A stretch of DNA of 64,000 bases, from the NCBI GenBank assembly GCA_964611895.1, contig CAZTDN010000018.1:6715-70714 (forward strand). The letters run 5' to 3'. The first letter of the stretch is position 1, and each line of letters begins with the position of its first letter. The position numbers and the translations under genes were made by a program. This DNA comes from JAIEOG01 sp964611895. GTDB lineage: Bacteria > Bdellovibrionota > FAC87 > UBA2466. The notes under the pieces were generated by a model that saw only the letters and a list, made by a program, of their open reading frames with translations, was not told the DNA's origin and ran no database searches. Shown here one piece after another: positions 1-8,750 of this stretch.

Positions 1-1253
1 CGAAAATCGTACTGGCGCGCACTTAAGCCCCCAAAATGGTTGCGCACCTGGATGGTTTTTTTCACCACTTCCAACGGCGAATAGGGTCGCGAACCGGTAA
101 GCAACGGATCCCAGATCTGGGTTTTGCTATCGTCGAGCACTTCGACATAGACATCATCGACATCGGCAGGGTTATTGGTCAGCCCCCAAGCGATGTCCTC
201 GTTGTGACCGATCAATATTCCCGGCACTCCCACTAAACCAAAGCCTGCAACTTTGAGCGTCCCTCCCGCTGCTTTGGAGTCGTAACTCGCGGCAAAGAAA
301 TTAAAAGGAAACGACAGTCGCAAGTGAGGATCATTGGCGAGGAAGGTCTGATTGCCACCGGCAAACTCCTTGGAGACCACCCAGCTATTGCTTCCAAAGG
401 AGGCTTTGCGACCGCATTCAGGAAACGGATAAGGCAAAGGCACACACGGCATCGGAGGGATCTGTGCCTGAAGTTTTTCGTGGCGTATTTCCCCAGAGGC
501 CTGAGCAACCGGCTCTGATTTGCGGCTCGCTTTTGAGCGGGCTTGGCGGATTTTCCAGTGATTTTGCTTTTCGTCTGCGTCCAAAATGAATGTGTTGTAC
601 AGAGGCCTCAAATCCACTGCAGCCGATAAGCGGTTGGAACGAAAATCAAACCCACCTGCGATGGCCTTGGTTACCTGCCCCAGTAAGAGTTTGTCCTGCA
701 GACTGGTCGAAAGGTAAAAGGACATATTCTGACCGACAGAAACCGAATCGGAAGGCTCCCACTTGGCCGGGACATAACTCGCATCTCCCGTGATCTGGCG
801 GTAATTTTTGAGCATCGCCGGTGCCGCTGTCGGCATCTCGTCAATAAAGCGGTTCACCCCCGCGGCAAAACCCTCAAGCAAGTGGTAGGCCTCGGGGTGC
901 TTTTCCTGCACATAAGCCGTTTTAGTCAGCACACCGTCTTGCAACCCCACGGCTATGGAGCGACGATCAGAAGCGACGGCTTTTTCTCCAAATACTTCGG
1001 CTAAACTTCCCTTACCCAAACGTCTGGCCACGTCCATTTGGATGAATCGGTCTTTAGCCTGCTCGTAGCCCTGGTGGTAAACTAACCACCAATCAGCAGT
1101 CCCCGGGGGCGCGACCTGAACCTGGATTTTGACTTCGTTGTATGGGGTCCGCTCCACTAGGACCGTAGGCTCACCTTCCTGAAGGGAGCGAGGATCTTTT
1201 GCGCACGCTAAGACCAAAGACAGAGCTAAAATCAGACAAAGCCGGGCTGCCAT
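1..1253 (-). CDS. Penicillin acylase family (S45) N-terminal nucleophile hydrolase, lipoprotein; C-terminus beyond window edge
   Basis: An open frame from ATG at 1253 runs off the left edge (at least 417 codons). The N-terminus has a hydrophobic signal ending in a lipobox (VLAC), so the protein is probably lipid-anchored. The S45 hallmarks follow in order: GSNSW, whose first Ser (residue 288) matches the autocatalytically exposed beta-chain nucleophile of penicillin G acylase; then NDPHL; then GHNEDIAWGLTN. Known: family members are made as precursors, cut before this Ser, and hydrolyse amides such as penicillins, acyl-homoserine lactones or cyclic lipopeptides. Substrate cannot be told from sequence. 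About half of a usual 750-850 residue protein is visible. It is transcribed away from the ferredoxin side, with about 100 bp between the two genes. Confidence 0.9.
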   Translation of the reverse strand, partial: MAARLCLILALSLVLACAKDPRSLQEGEPTVLVERTPYNEVKIQVQVAPPGTADWWLVYHQGYEQAKDRFIQMDVARRLGKGSLAEVFGEKAVASDRRSIAVGLQDGVLTKTAYVQEKHPEAYHLLEGFAAGVNRFIDEMPTAAPAMLKNYRQITGDASYVPAKWEPSDSVSVGQNMSFYLSTSLQDKLLLGQVTKAIAGGFDFRSNRLSAAVDLRPLYNTFILDADEKQNHWKIRQARSKASRKSEPVAQASGEIRHEKLQAQIPPMPCVPLPYPFPECGRKASFGSNSWVVSKEFAGGNQTFLANDPHLRLSFPFNFFAASYDSKAAGGTLKVAGFGLVGVPGILIGHNEDIAWGLTNNPADVDDVYVEVLDDSKTQIWDPLLTGSRPYSPLEVVKKTIQVRNHFGGLSARQYDF

Positions 1254-1355
1254 GAAAAACACCCCTCCCCTATATTCTCGCCGAAAGTACACGTGACAAA
1301 ACACCTCGTCAACCAAAGCCAAAAGTGACTTTATCTAGTTAACTCAAATGGTTAA

Positions 1356-1694
1356 TTAAGGAAAACCAGGGGGAACGTACCCCTTGGCATCAAGCGCTTT
1401 GAGCTCGTCCAAGGTCTTGGCTCCCGGCAATGGATCCACTTTTTCGTTCGTCACGGGGTACTCTTTGGATCCCTTTGCATTCAGTTCCAAATAGGATTGA
1501 AATTTTGCGGGGAGGTTCTCTTCAGAGAAAATCGCCTCCACGGGGCACGCGGGCACACACGCATCGCAATTCACGCAGGTATCCGGATTGATATAAACCA
1601 TTCGAGGCCCCGAATGAAACGCATCCACCGGGCAAACCGTTACGCAATCCGTATACTTACAATCCACGCAATGCTGAGTAACTACGTAGGTCAA
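1356..1694 (-). CDS. fdxA: 7Fe ferredoxin (FdxA type)
   Basis: 112 residues. The cysteine pattern matches Azotobacter ferredoxin I shifted by one: C9, C17 and C50 for the [3Fe-4S] cluster; C21, C40, C43 and C46 for the [4Fe-4S] cluster; C12 as the extra cysteine. The CKYTDCV..CPVD stretch is typical of proteobacterial FdxA. About 60 residues follow the cluster domain and lack cysteines, as is usual. The role is a small soluble low-potential electron carrier; the partner is unknown. The start is TTG, supported by an AAGGAG ribosome site 6 nt upstream. It is probably monocistronic or co-transcribed with the downstream acylase. Confidence 0.93.
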   Translation of the reverse strand: MTYVVTQHCVDCKYTDCVTVCPVDAFHSGPRMVYINPDTCVNCDACVPACPVEAIFSEENLPAKFQSYLELNAKGSKEYPVTNEKVDPLPGAKTLDELKALDAKGYVPPGFP

Positions 1695-2037
1695 ACTTCG
1701 CTCCTTGCTTACAGAAGGTCCGGATCTAGCATAAAATGAAGGCCTTTGCGAGACTCGGGGTGGAGGCGGCCTTTTTCCGCTCCTAGGTGGTCATTCCTTA
1801 AGCACTCCTCCACACCCCCAAATAAAACCTTTTATTTTAATTACTTACAAAGTGTTATTTTCCAAGCTTTTCTCCTCCTCGCGGCAGGCTGTTGGGTGAG
1901 TTCACACTCCCACCTCCCCCTTTTTCGCAGAACCACTGCTCAAAGCCCCCTGGTACTGCCCTTGCACAACAGGGTCGCGGGCCTCGCTCTAAGTGCAGGC
2001 CTTTGTAGAAGTGGATGTTGTTTCCGTGGAGGATGGA
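1695..2037. other. Intergenic region with AT-rich palindrome
   Basis: 343 bases between the divergent ferredoxin and lipoprotein genes; no credible gene is seen. The upstream regions of both genes must lie here. Directly visible is a perfect AT-rich palindrome at 1820-1837 (AAATAAAA-CC-TTTTATTT) inside an AT-rich island of about 45 bp (1820-1862) in otherwise GC-richer DNA. Such an island could be a promoter or regulator site for the lipoprotein gene, leaving a leader of roughly 170 nt. A weak bulged GGAG..CTCC hairpin lies near 1763-1786. No clear sigma-70 pair could be assigned. Confidence 0.4.
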
Positions 2038-2784
2038 GTGAAGAACAAGCGCACGATAAAAGGGCTGACCTACCTGGTCTTCGCAGCCGCCCTTGTTCTG
2101 TCTACGGCTTGCGGCACGAGCAGCAGCCAAGGCATCAACCAACCCTCGAATCCCAGCGGCGGTGGTGGCGGTTCGATCCCCACAACACCTCCGGTCGATC
2201 CTCGATTGCCGGCTTGGCTCGCCGAAGCCGTGGAAATTACTCTGCCCACTTGCTCGGGCAACACGACCATTTGCTCCAACGGCGTGAACATTTCCGGCTT
2301 GATCGATATTGCTTCGAACGTTTTAACCCCGCTGGTTTACACACGCTTTGCACTGAGCCTGGATAGTGGCCGCAATTCCAGCGCACGAGGCACGATCCAC
2401 GTTGGTTTTGAAGATGGTTATGGTTTCTGGGGTGCGGATCTCAACAGCGTGGAAGGAGCAAGCTCTTTCACAGGCGGTTCCCTGGATATGATTTTTTCGG
2501 ACTCCGAGCTCACTCTGCGTCTGGTCGGTAACGTTGTGAACGATGCGTTTCAGGCTGCTTCGGTTTACTACCGTGTGCGCCAGAGCGGTGAGAATCAATG
2601 CCAGCAAGTTTCTTATACGTGCACGGTGGATTACCACGACGGCAGAGGTCCGATTGAATCGACGGCTTGCCCATCCACTCCGCCGACGAGCTTGGATACC
2701 ACCGCTTGCAAGAACTACATGAACTTGGGCGTTGCAAAACGCTTGGGCGGGATCAGCGGATCGTTTTCGAAATGGATTCAGTAG
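2038..2784 (+). CDS. Secreted lipoprotein of unknown family
   Basis: 248 residues from GTG at 2038, chosen because GGAGG ends 5 nt upstream and because the start gives a basic n-region followed by a hydrophobic stretch ending LSTAC, a plausible lipobox. A more upstream ATG at 1993 in frame would put about 15 charged residues before the signal and is less likely. After the lipid-anchored Cys comes a low-complexity Ser/Gly/Pro linker (about residues 20-50), then a region with several Cys that could form disulfides. No family recognised. The next lipoprotein gene starts 11 bp downstream, so the two are probably co-transcribed. Confidence 0.72.
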   Translation: MKNKRTIKGLTYLVFAAALVLSTACGTSSSQGINQPSNPSGGGGGSIPTTPPVDPRLPAWLAEAVEITLPTCSGNTTICSNGVNISGLIDIASNVLTPLVYTRFALSLDSGRNSSARGTIHVGFEDGYGFWGADLNSVEGASSFTGGSLDMIFSDSELTLRLVGNVVNDAFQAASVYYRVRQSGENQCQQVSYTCTVDYHDGRGPIESTACPSTPPTSLDTTACKNYMNLGVAKRLGGISGSFSKWIQ

Positions 2785-2795
2785 GAGTAATGACC

Positions 2796-3431
2796 ATGAA
2801 CGCGTTTACATTACCTAGCCGGTTTCGGACTCTTGCGGCGGCTATCGCCACTGCGATGGTGCTTGCGGCATGTGGTGGCAGCCCGCCCCCCATTCCCCCT
2901 CCAGCTCCCACCACGGGCTCTGGATCTTTGGGAAGCGCAGGAACTTGTATTGCGGCCAGCGGAGCCTACCCGCTCTGGTCGAGCGCCATTACCGGAACGT
3001 TAACCACGCAGAGCGGTGGCGGCGGAACGATTTCGATGAATCTGTTTTACCAAAACACCAACTCGATCTACGCCGGACAGGGCGCAGCTCCGATCGTAGG
3101 GACAGCCAACCTGTACTTGCCTCAACTCACCCAGGGATTCACCACAAACGCATCGGCCACCGGGACATCGACACTTTGTGTTTCCACGACGACAACGAAC
3201 GGCCAAGTCACTAACGGCCTGTATCTCAACTCGCAAGTCCAGCTCACTATGTATGGCACGTACCCCTTGTATTTTACTTCGAACGGCTTGAGCTTGTCGC
3301 CGACAGGCCAACTCGTCGCCCAAGGCGCCGTGCAAGCCGCGCTTCAAGGGTATATTCAAAACGGCCATTTCACGGGCGCGATCCAGTTGCAGATGCAGAA
3401 CTTGGGCAACCTGTTCATGCAATCCTACTAA
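2796..3431 (+). CDS. Secreted lipoprotein of unknown family, Ser/Thr/Gly-rich
   Basis: 211 residues. Start taken at ATG 2796: the AGGAG site at 2783-2787 is 8 nt away, whereas the in-frame ATG at 2790 would be only 2 nt away. The signal peptide ends in a textbook lipobox (LAAC) followed by GGS and a proline-rich linker. The mature part is rich in Ser, Thr, Gly, Asn and Gln with few charges, and contains two Cys; this suggests a beta-rich, surface-type domain. No family recognised. It lies directly behind another lipoprotein gene and 46 bp before the small tail-anchored protein. Confidence 0.7.
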   Translation: MNAFTLPSRFRTLAAAIATAMVLAACGGSPPPIPPPAPTTGSGSLGSAGTCIAASGAYPLWSSAITGTLTTQSGGGGTISMNLFYQNTNSIYAGQGAAPIVGTANLYLPQLTQGFTTNASATGTSTLCVSTTTTNGQVTNGLYLNSQVQLTMYGTYPLYFTSNGLSLSPTGQLVAQGAVQAALQGYIQNGHFTGAIQLQMQNLGNLFMQSY

Positions 3432-3477
3432 ACCTTCGAAAACTGAACCGTAGCGCAATTTATTTCGGGAGAGACCT

Positions 3478-3723
3478 GTGCACGACGAAAAAACCACTGA
3501 GATAGAACTGCCCAGCAAGACCATTGCACGCAGCAACATCGTTCGGGTGAATTTCACCGAGCGACGCAAAACCAGCCGGGCCTATGCTCCAGCACGTCCC
3601 ACGCCAGGCACAAACCGGCCTGTCACCGGACGCCGCCTCGTGGAAGAAGCACCCGAGCTCTCGTGGAAAGTGCGGCTCGCCGCCCTAATCGCGATCTTGG
3701 CACTCAGCCTGTTTGTGCTTTAG
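3478..3723 (+). CDS. Small tail-anchored membrane protein
   Basis: 81 residues from GTG at 3478, with a GGGAG ribosome site upstream. About 60 hydrophilic, basic and Pro/Thr-rich residues are followed by a single hydrophobic helix of about 18 residues that ends exactly at the C-terminus (...ILALSLFVL). There is no N-terminal signal, so the predicted topology is tail-anchored with the N-terminus in the cytoplasm. Function unknown. Its TAG stop overlaps the TAA stop of the convergent skp gene in the four bases TTAG, leaving no room for a terminator between them. Confidence 0.65.
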   Translation: MHDEKTTEIELPSKTIARSNIVRVNFTERRKTSRAYAPARPTPGTNRPVTGRRLVEEAPELSWKVRLAALIAILALSLFVL

Positions 3724-4265
3724 CTCTTCTTGCCTTTTTTGCGTGAATTGAAAGCTTCAACGACTTCCTTGGTGATGTCGCGTTCGTCTTTAACGAAGAG
3801 AACCGCCCCGGAATTTTTCTCAAGGACGAGTTGGAGATTCTGCGCTTTGGCCAACCCTTGAACTATGGTGCGAAGCTCCTCAATGATGGGTTGGGTCAAT
3901 TCGCGTTCGCGCTTTTGCATGTCCATTTGGGAATCTTGATAAGTCTTTTGGAACGCGGCGATTTTCTTCTGGAGCTCTGCGTTCTTTTTAGCGCGCGCGG
4001 CTTCATTCATAATCGCTGCATTTTTATCGGCTTCTTCCATTTCTTTTTGCAACGAAGCCTGGGTTTTCTCGATGAGCTGTTTCTTGGCCAGCATCTCTTT
4101 TTCAAGCTGGCTCTTGGCTTGCTTACCCGCTTCGACGTTTTGAAGCGCGAACTGCAGGTCCACCATTCCAATGTTCAACGCGCCCCCTTCTGCAGCCGCC
4201 TGAACCAGCGACACCGAAAATCCGGCTAGAAACAAACTGAGTTTGGCAAAAGATTGGAAGTTCAT
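3720..4265 (-). CDS. skp: Periplasmic chaperone Skp/OmpH family
   Basis: 181 residues: signal peptide (about 1-24, cleavage after QAAA), a short strand with the typical IGMVDLQ start of the OmpH domain, then about 100 residues of Lys/Glu/Gln/Ala-rich helix (the coiled tentacle), and a C-terminal return with QLVLEKNSGAVLFV, as in Skp. Known: Skp is a trimeric holdase that carries unfolded outer-membrane proteins across the periplasm to the BAM complex. It lies 8 bp downstream of bamA on the same strand, the classic order, so the two are surely co-transcribed. Confidence 0.93.
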   Translation of the reverse strand: MNFQSFAKLSLFLAGFSVSLVQAAAEGGALNIGMVDLQFALQNVEAGKQAKSQLEKEMLAKKQLIEKTQASLQKEMEEADKNAAIMNEAARAKKNAELQKKIAAFQKTYQDSQMDMQKRERELTQPIIEELRTIVQGLAKAQNLQLVLEKNSGAVLFVKDERDITKEVVEAFNSRKKGKKS

Positions 4266-4273
4266 GCGTTCTC

Positions 4274-6625
4274 CTAGAAGGGTTGCCCAATGGTAAAGTT
4301 AAACTGCGTAATTCCGCCCTTAGGAAGGATAGGATAACCCCATTCGAAACGCAAGGGACCGATCGGCGTAAACCACCGAATCCCCAAGCCTAAATTACAC
4401 TTAATCTCCGGATTCTGGCGGAAAGAATCCCAGTCAAAGGCGTTGCCTGCATCAAAAAACAGCGCTCCTCGGATCTTAGCTTCTTTGAGGATCGGAAACT
4501 CAATCTCCCCCTGAAACAATAGCTGGTTGTGTCCACCCAAAACGAACTCCTGATTAGCCACTCCTGCATCAATGGCCTTCTGAGATAGGTAACCAGAAGA
4601 AGCCGAGCTTAGCGTACGTTTGGGTCCCACACTCAAAAAAGGCTGCCCTCTCAAGTTTTGCATGCCACCCAGGATAAACAATTCGTTGATGGGGACCGGG
4701 TTGCCCCCAAGTGGCGTGATATTTCCCACCAGCAAGTGCGAACGAAAAACAAAGTCCCAAACAATCGGCTGGAAAAACCGGATATCCGCTAAGGTACGTG
4801 CAAAATACCGATCGCCCCCTAAGCCCGCATACTCAGAAGATAATGTGTAGAAAAGACCTTTGCGAGGATCAAAACGATCATCCCGATGATCGAAGGCCAA
4901 ACTTGCCATGGCGCTACTGGTCCACCCGTTCACAGAGCTGACGGGAATAATCGATTTATCAATAATAGAACTCTGAGGTACGAGCGACTTTTCGAGTTTG
5001 TAGGTGAGATAAAGATTGGTGAACTCCATCACCTGGTGGCCCAGCTTGAAATCTGCTCCGGTTTTCGTCTCGTCAAAGGTGGGCACCCCAGGAATAGAAA
5101 ACATCTGGCGGCGCTGCTGGTAGATGTCTCCCCCCATGCTCCACAGCGAAGTGCCCACAAAGGGATCGTGAAATCCGATATTAAACTGATAGAACTGCTG
5201 GCCTGTTAAAATCTCTGCAGAAAAACTCGCGACCTGGCCATTTCCCAAAAAATTGTTTTGAGAGAGCTGTGCGTTGAACGTGAATCCCACGGGACCGTTC
5301 CCGTAACCCGCTCCAATGACGAGTTGGCCCGTGGAACGCTCCTTAACCTTGACTTCAATATCGACAATCTCATCTGAGGTTTTTGAAGCGGTCTGGTGAA
5401 ACTCGACTTCATCGAAATAACCCAATCGCAAAACATTTTCTCGGCTTTCGCGTTTTTTGCTCCCGTTGAAAAGCTCCCCTTCAAAGATTTTCAACTCGCG
5501 ACGCACCACATGATCTTTGGTTCGACTGTTGCCAGTGATGAAGATTTTCCCAATAAAGACACGTTGACCTTTGTCGACTTCAAAAACCAGATCTACCGTC
5601 TTGGTGTCGTCGTGGATAACTGGCTGAGGAACAACATTAGCGAAAGCAAACCCGAGGTCTGAAAACTTTTCAGTCAGCCGCAAGGTCTCCCGGCGCAAGG
5701 TGTCCGTGTTGAACACCTCTCCGGTCTTAAGCAGCAACCCTTCTTGAAGCTCCGCTTTGTCAAAAAGCAGATCTCCCACAAAGTCGATCTTGCCAACAGA
5801 ATACTCCTCACCTTCATCGACGGTGAAGGTGATGAAAATATACTTTTTGTCCGGAGACACAGTAACTTCGGGCTTTCCAAAGCTTGCCCGCACGTACCCC
5901 AAAGTGCCGTAGTAGTAGCCCAAGGTGGCAATATCCCGCTCGAAAATCGCCTCACGATACGACCCACTTCCGGTCATCCAAGAGAGCAAGTCCCCTTCGC
6001 GGGTTTGCATAAAGCCCTTGAGGGTGGAGTCAGAGACGACCTTGTTCCCAATGATATTGATCTGCTTGACCTGAACTTTGTCGTTTTCGCGGATCTTAAA
6101 AGTAATAAAGGCTTCGTTGCGTTTTTCCTCAAGACGGATATCAAACCGAACATCGGCCAGATAAAAACCTTTTTCTTCGTACATCTCTCCCATCTTGCTC
6201 ACGGCAAGGTTGAGCTTGTGGATGTCTAGAACCTCGTACTGCTTGACCGGGATTGCATTGCGCACGTCCTCAATTTCAAGTGCATCCAGCCCCTCGAATT
6301 CGATCCGCGCAACTGTGGGACGTTCTTTGACAACATAAATCAGCTCGACCCCGGTCGGCGTGGTTTCTTCTTCCACCTGAACTTGATCAAAGTACCCCAA
6401 CGAAAAAATCGCCTTGATGTCTTCGCGAATAATTTCCAGTGAAAGTGCGGAACCTTTTTTGGAGTGTACTTTCTGCAAAATCGCGTTGGTCTCGATCTTG
6501 TGATTCCCCTGCACGGAGATTTTGTTGATTACCGGTGCAGAAGAGCGCGCAGCCCAACCCGCCGCCGGAAACCAGAGCGACAGAAAAAGCGCGGCGGAGA
6601 ATAAGCGTGGAAGGTACCGATGCAT
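4274..6625 (-). CDS. bamA: Outer-membrane protein assembly factor BamA
   Basis: 783 residues from ATG 6625 (a TTG two codons upstream is possible). Signal peptide, then five POTRA-type repeats over roughly residues 30-420, then a C-terminal Omp85 barrel of about 360 residues ending in Phe (IGQPF), the usual outer-membrane insertion signal. Known: essential core of the BAM machine that folds beta-barrels into the outer membrane. The conserved loop-6 motif, usually VRGF/Y, appears here as LRGQPF, an atypical variant. Located between lolD and skp. A promoter-like pair is seen upstream at 6685-6714, so it may be transcribed apart from lolD too. Confidence 0.97.
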   Translation of the reverse strand: MHRYLPRLFSAALFLSLWFPAAGWAARSSAPVINKISVQGNHKIETNAILQKVHSKKGSALSLEIIREDIKAIFSLGYFDQVQVEEETTPTGVELIYVVKERPTVARIEFEGLDALEIEDVRNAIPVKQYEVLDIHKLNLAVSKMGEMYEEKGFYLADVRFDIRLEEKRNEAFITFKIRENDKVQVKQINIIGNKVVSDSTLKGFMQTREGDLLSWMTGSGSYREAIFERDIATLGYYYGTLGYVRASFGKPEVTVSPDKKYIFITFTVDEGEEYSVGKIDFVGDLLFDKAELQEGLLLKTGEVFNTDTLRRETLRLTEKFSDLGFAFANVVPQPVIHDDTKTVDLVFEVDKGQRVFIGKIFITGNSRTKDHVVRRELKIFEGELFNGSKKRESRENVLRLGYFDEVEFHQTASKTSDEIVDIEVKVKERSTGQLVIGAGYGNGPVGFTFNAQLSQNNFLGNGQVASFSAEILTGQQFYQFNIGFHDPFVGTSLWSMGGDIYQQRRQMFSIPGVPTFDETKTGADFKLGHQVMEFTNLYLTYKLEKSLVPQSSIIDKSIIPVSSVNGWTSSAMASLAFDHRDDRFDPRKGLFYTLSSEYAGLGGDRYFARTLADIRFFQPIVWDFVFRSHLLVGNITPLGGNPVPINELFILGGMQNLRGQPFLSVGPKRTLSSASSGYLSQKAIDAGVANQEFVLGGHNQLLFQGEIEFPILKEAKIRGALFFDAGNAFDWDSFRQNPEIKCNLGLGIRWFTPIGPLRFEWGYPILPKGGITQFNFTIGQPF

Positions 6626-6684
6626 GCCCAAAATTAAAAACCCTTAGCTAACCCATCGAAATGATTGAACTTCGACAGGGCGCG

Positions 6685-6714
6685 ATTCTAAACCGACGCG
6701 GTGCCCTTTGTAAA
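6685..6714 (-). promoter_or_regulatory. Candidate sigma-70-type promoter for bamA-skp
   Basis: Read on the minus strand: TTTACA (6709-6714), an 18 bp spacer, then TAGAAT (6685-6690), about 60 nt before the bamA start. Each hexamer departs from consensus at one or two positions. It sits in the 94 bp gap between the lolD stop and the bamA start, the only sizeable gap in this operon. Prediction by eye only. Confidence 0.45.
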
Positions 6715-6719
6715 CCAAG

Positions 6720-7418
6720 TTATCGGGCATCTTGCTGCCTTTGTAGCACCCCGTTTTGGAGCCGGTAGACTTTGCGGTAGTTCTGCGCGAGCTCTAGATC
6801 ATGGGTCACGGAGACGATCGCCGTCCCGAGCTCTCGGTGCATAGCGTGAATCATGCCAAACACCTGTGCCCCGGTAGCGGGATCCAGGTTTCCGGTCATT
6901 TCATCTGTGAGAAGAATTTTGGGCTTCATCATTAACGCACGCGCGATCGCGATGCGTTGCTGCTCGCCTCCCGACAACTCCGAAGGCTTGTGAGTTGCGC
7001 GATCCGCCAGCCCCACTTTTTCGATGAGAGAAAGCGCCCGAATGCGCGCCTCGCGCCGGCTGCTCCCCGCAATCAGAGCGGGCATCATGACGTTTTCCAA
7101 AGCATTGAATTCCACCATGAGATAATGAAACTGAAAAACGAAACCGATCTCCTCGTTTCTAAACCGAGCTAACTTCGCCTCGCCAAATCGGCTCAACTCC
7201 TGCCCCAAAAACAGAACACTCCCCGATGTGGGCCGCTCTAGCGTCCCCAAAACATGGAGCAATGTGCTCTTGCCGCTCCCACTCTTTCCGACAATCGCAA
7301 TGCTGTCACCGGCATCGACTTCGAGGTTGACTTGCTTGAGCACTTCTATCGGATCCGAACCTCGCTTAAAAAATGTTCGGCTTACTTTGCTCGCAACCAA
7401 AACTGCTTTGGAATTCAT
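6720..7418 (-). CDS. lolD: Lipoprotein-releasing ABC transporter ATPase LolD
   Basis: 232 residues. Walker A GKSGSGKST (residues 44-52), Q-loop region QFHYLMVEFNALENV, signature LSGGEQQR, Walker B ILLTDE and the H-loop THD are all present. The QFH(Y/H)L...FNALENV wording is characteristic of LolD rather than of MacB-like relatives. Known: LolD powers extraction of lipoproteins from the inner membrane by LolC/LolE for hand-over to LolA. The gene starts 2 bp after the lolC/E stop, so translation is coupled. The window is rich in lipoproteins, consistent with need for this system. Confidence 0.93.
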   Translation of the reverse strand: MNSKAVLVASKVSRTFFKRGSDPIEVLKQVNLEVDAGDSIAIVGKSGSGKSTLLHVLGTLERPTSGSVLFLGQELSRFGEAKLARFRNEEIGFVFQFHYLMVEFNALENVMMPALIAGSSRREARIRALSLIEKVGLADRATHKPSELSGGEQQRIAIARALMMKPKILLTDEMTGNLDPATGAQVFGMIHAMHRELGTAIVSVTHDLELAQNYRKVYRLQNGVLQRQQDAR

Positions 7419-7420
7419 TC

Positions 7421-8614
7421 CTACTCGTACCTCAACGCACCCACCGGACGGGAACGTGCCGCCGCCACCGCCGGGATAAAACTAAATACCAAACACAAAA
7501 CAAAACCCGCTCCCCCGATTAAAGCAACATCGCCTAGCCGCACTTTCAACGGAAGTCGGGTGGCATTGTAAACTGCTTCGCTCAAAAAGGAGGGTTGTAC
7601 CAGTTCAATCAAACCACACGCGACATAGCCCAGAAGGATGCCGGACAGGACCCCCACCATGCCCACCGTTGCGCCTTGAAAAACAAAAAACTGCAGCACG
7701 TGTGAAAAACGCATTCCCATCGCGCGCAAAATCGCAATGTCCCGTCGCCGCTGGTGTGTGCTCATCATCAAAAGATTAACGACATTCATCGCCGCAAGCC
7801 CTACGACGATTTGTAGGATGAGAAACAGCAGTTTTTTCTGGTGGCTCACCGCGATGAACACGTTTTGGTGGACATCAGACCATTTTTTGACATTCACCCC
7901 ACGACCCAACTCCCGCTTAATATTCTCGGCAACGGTTTCGATCGTATAACCTTGGGCGACTTTGACTTTATATAAGGGCTCTAAATGGTGGCGGCGAAAT
8001 AATTCGTTCAAGGCATGAATATCCATGCGCACATAGCGCAGATCGTGATCGTATATCCCAAACTTTGCAACCGCGGTTACGACAAAAGGAACCACCTTGC
8101 GAGATTTGCCTTCTGCAATCATCAAATCCACAGTGTCCCCCGCTTTGACGCCGAGTTTGTCTGCAAGCTGAGAACCCAACCAAATCCAATACGGGTTCTT
8201 CTCTTCGAGGCCCTTGAGAGGGGGCGCTCGCAAAATCACGTTCCAGGGAGTGACCTTGTCAGTAGTCAGGCGATCAATTCCCTCAATTACCACCCCGCCC
8301 ACGCCGTTTTTTAGAACCATGCCCTGAGCAAGCTCTGCGGCTGTAATCGCTTCCACTCCGCTCACTTTCAAAAGCGAGGCTTCGAGATTGGCACCAAGGG
8401 TAGTGTCAGGCCGCGGAACAACAATGATTTCCGAAGAAATGCGCGTGTAGTTTTGCTCAAAAAGCTCGATGAAACCTGTCATTACCGCCAAGACAACCAT
8501 GAGCTGGATCACGCCCAATGCCACCCCCGCAACACTCACCCACAACGCAAAGGAGAGCAAATTGCCGTGCCGAGGAAGCAAGTAGCGTTTGAGCAAAGTA
8601 GCCAGGGCAGACAT
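7421..8614 (-). CDS. lolC: LolC/LolE family lipoprotein-releasing permease
   Basis: 397 residues. One N-terminal TM helix (about 22-45), a large periplasmic MacB-like domain (about 46-265), then three TM helices, the last close to the C-terminus. This is the standard LolC/LolE/FtsX-like layout, with the conserved RRDIAILRAMGM cytoplasmic loop that contacts the ATPase. Only one permease gene is seen next to lolD. A single LolC/E-type protein (LolF in some groups) may form a homodimer, or a second copy lies elsewhere. First gene of the lol-bam-skp run. Confidence 0.9.
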   Translation of the reverse strand: MSALATLLKRYLLPRHGNLLSFALWVSVAGVALGVIQLMVVLAVMTGFIELFEQNYTRISSEIIVVPRPDTTLGANLEASLLKVSGVEAITAAELAQGMVLKNGVGGVVIEGIDRLTTDKVTPWNVILRAPPLKGLEEKNPYWIWLGSQLADKLGVKAGDTVDLMIAEGKSRKVVPFVVTAVAKFGIYDHDLRYVRMDIHALNELFRRHHLEPLYKVKVAQGYTIETVAENIKRELGRGVNVKKWSDVHQNVFIAVSHQKKLLFLILQIVVGLAAMNVVNLLMMSTHQRRRDIAILRAMGMRFSHVLQFFVFQGATVGMVGVLSGILLGYVACGLIELVQPSFLSEAVYNATRLPLKVRLGDVALIGGAGFVLCLVFSFIPAVAAARSRPVGALRYE

Positions 8615-8750
8615 TGCGGTAAACTAACAGGCAAACTGCGGAATGAATAGGCTCGTATCATCTTGAAACTGAAAGCTTCCTAGGCTTTTTTCTTCAAAGT
8701 GCTTTTAGCTTGCTTCATGACGCACCGAGTGATTGTCTGGTTTGCTACGG

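Noticed and set aside
1746..2366. Long open frame (206 codons) across the 1.7-2.4 kb region
   Set aside because: Out of frame with the lipoprotein gene, which has a signal, lipobox and GGAGG site; the overlapping frame has no ribosome site and shows Arg/Ser-rich shadow composition.
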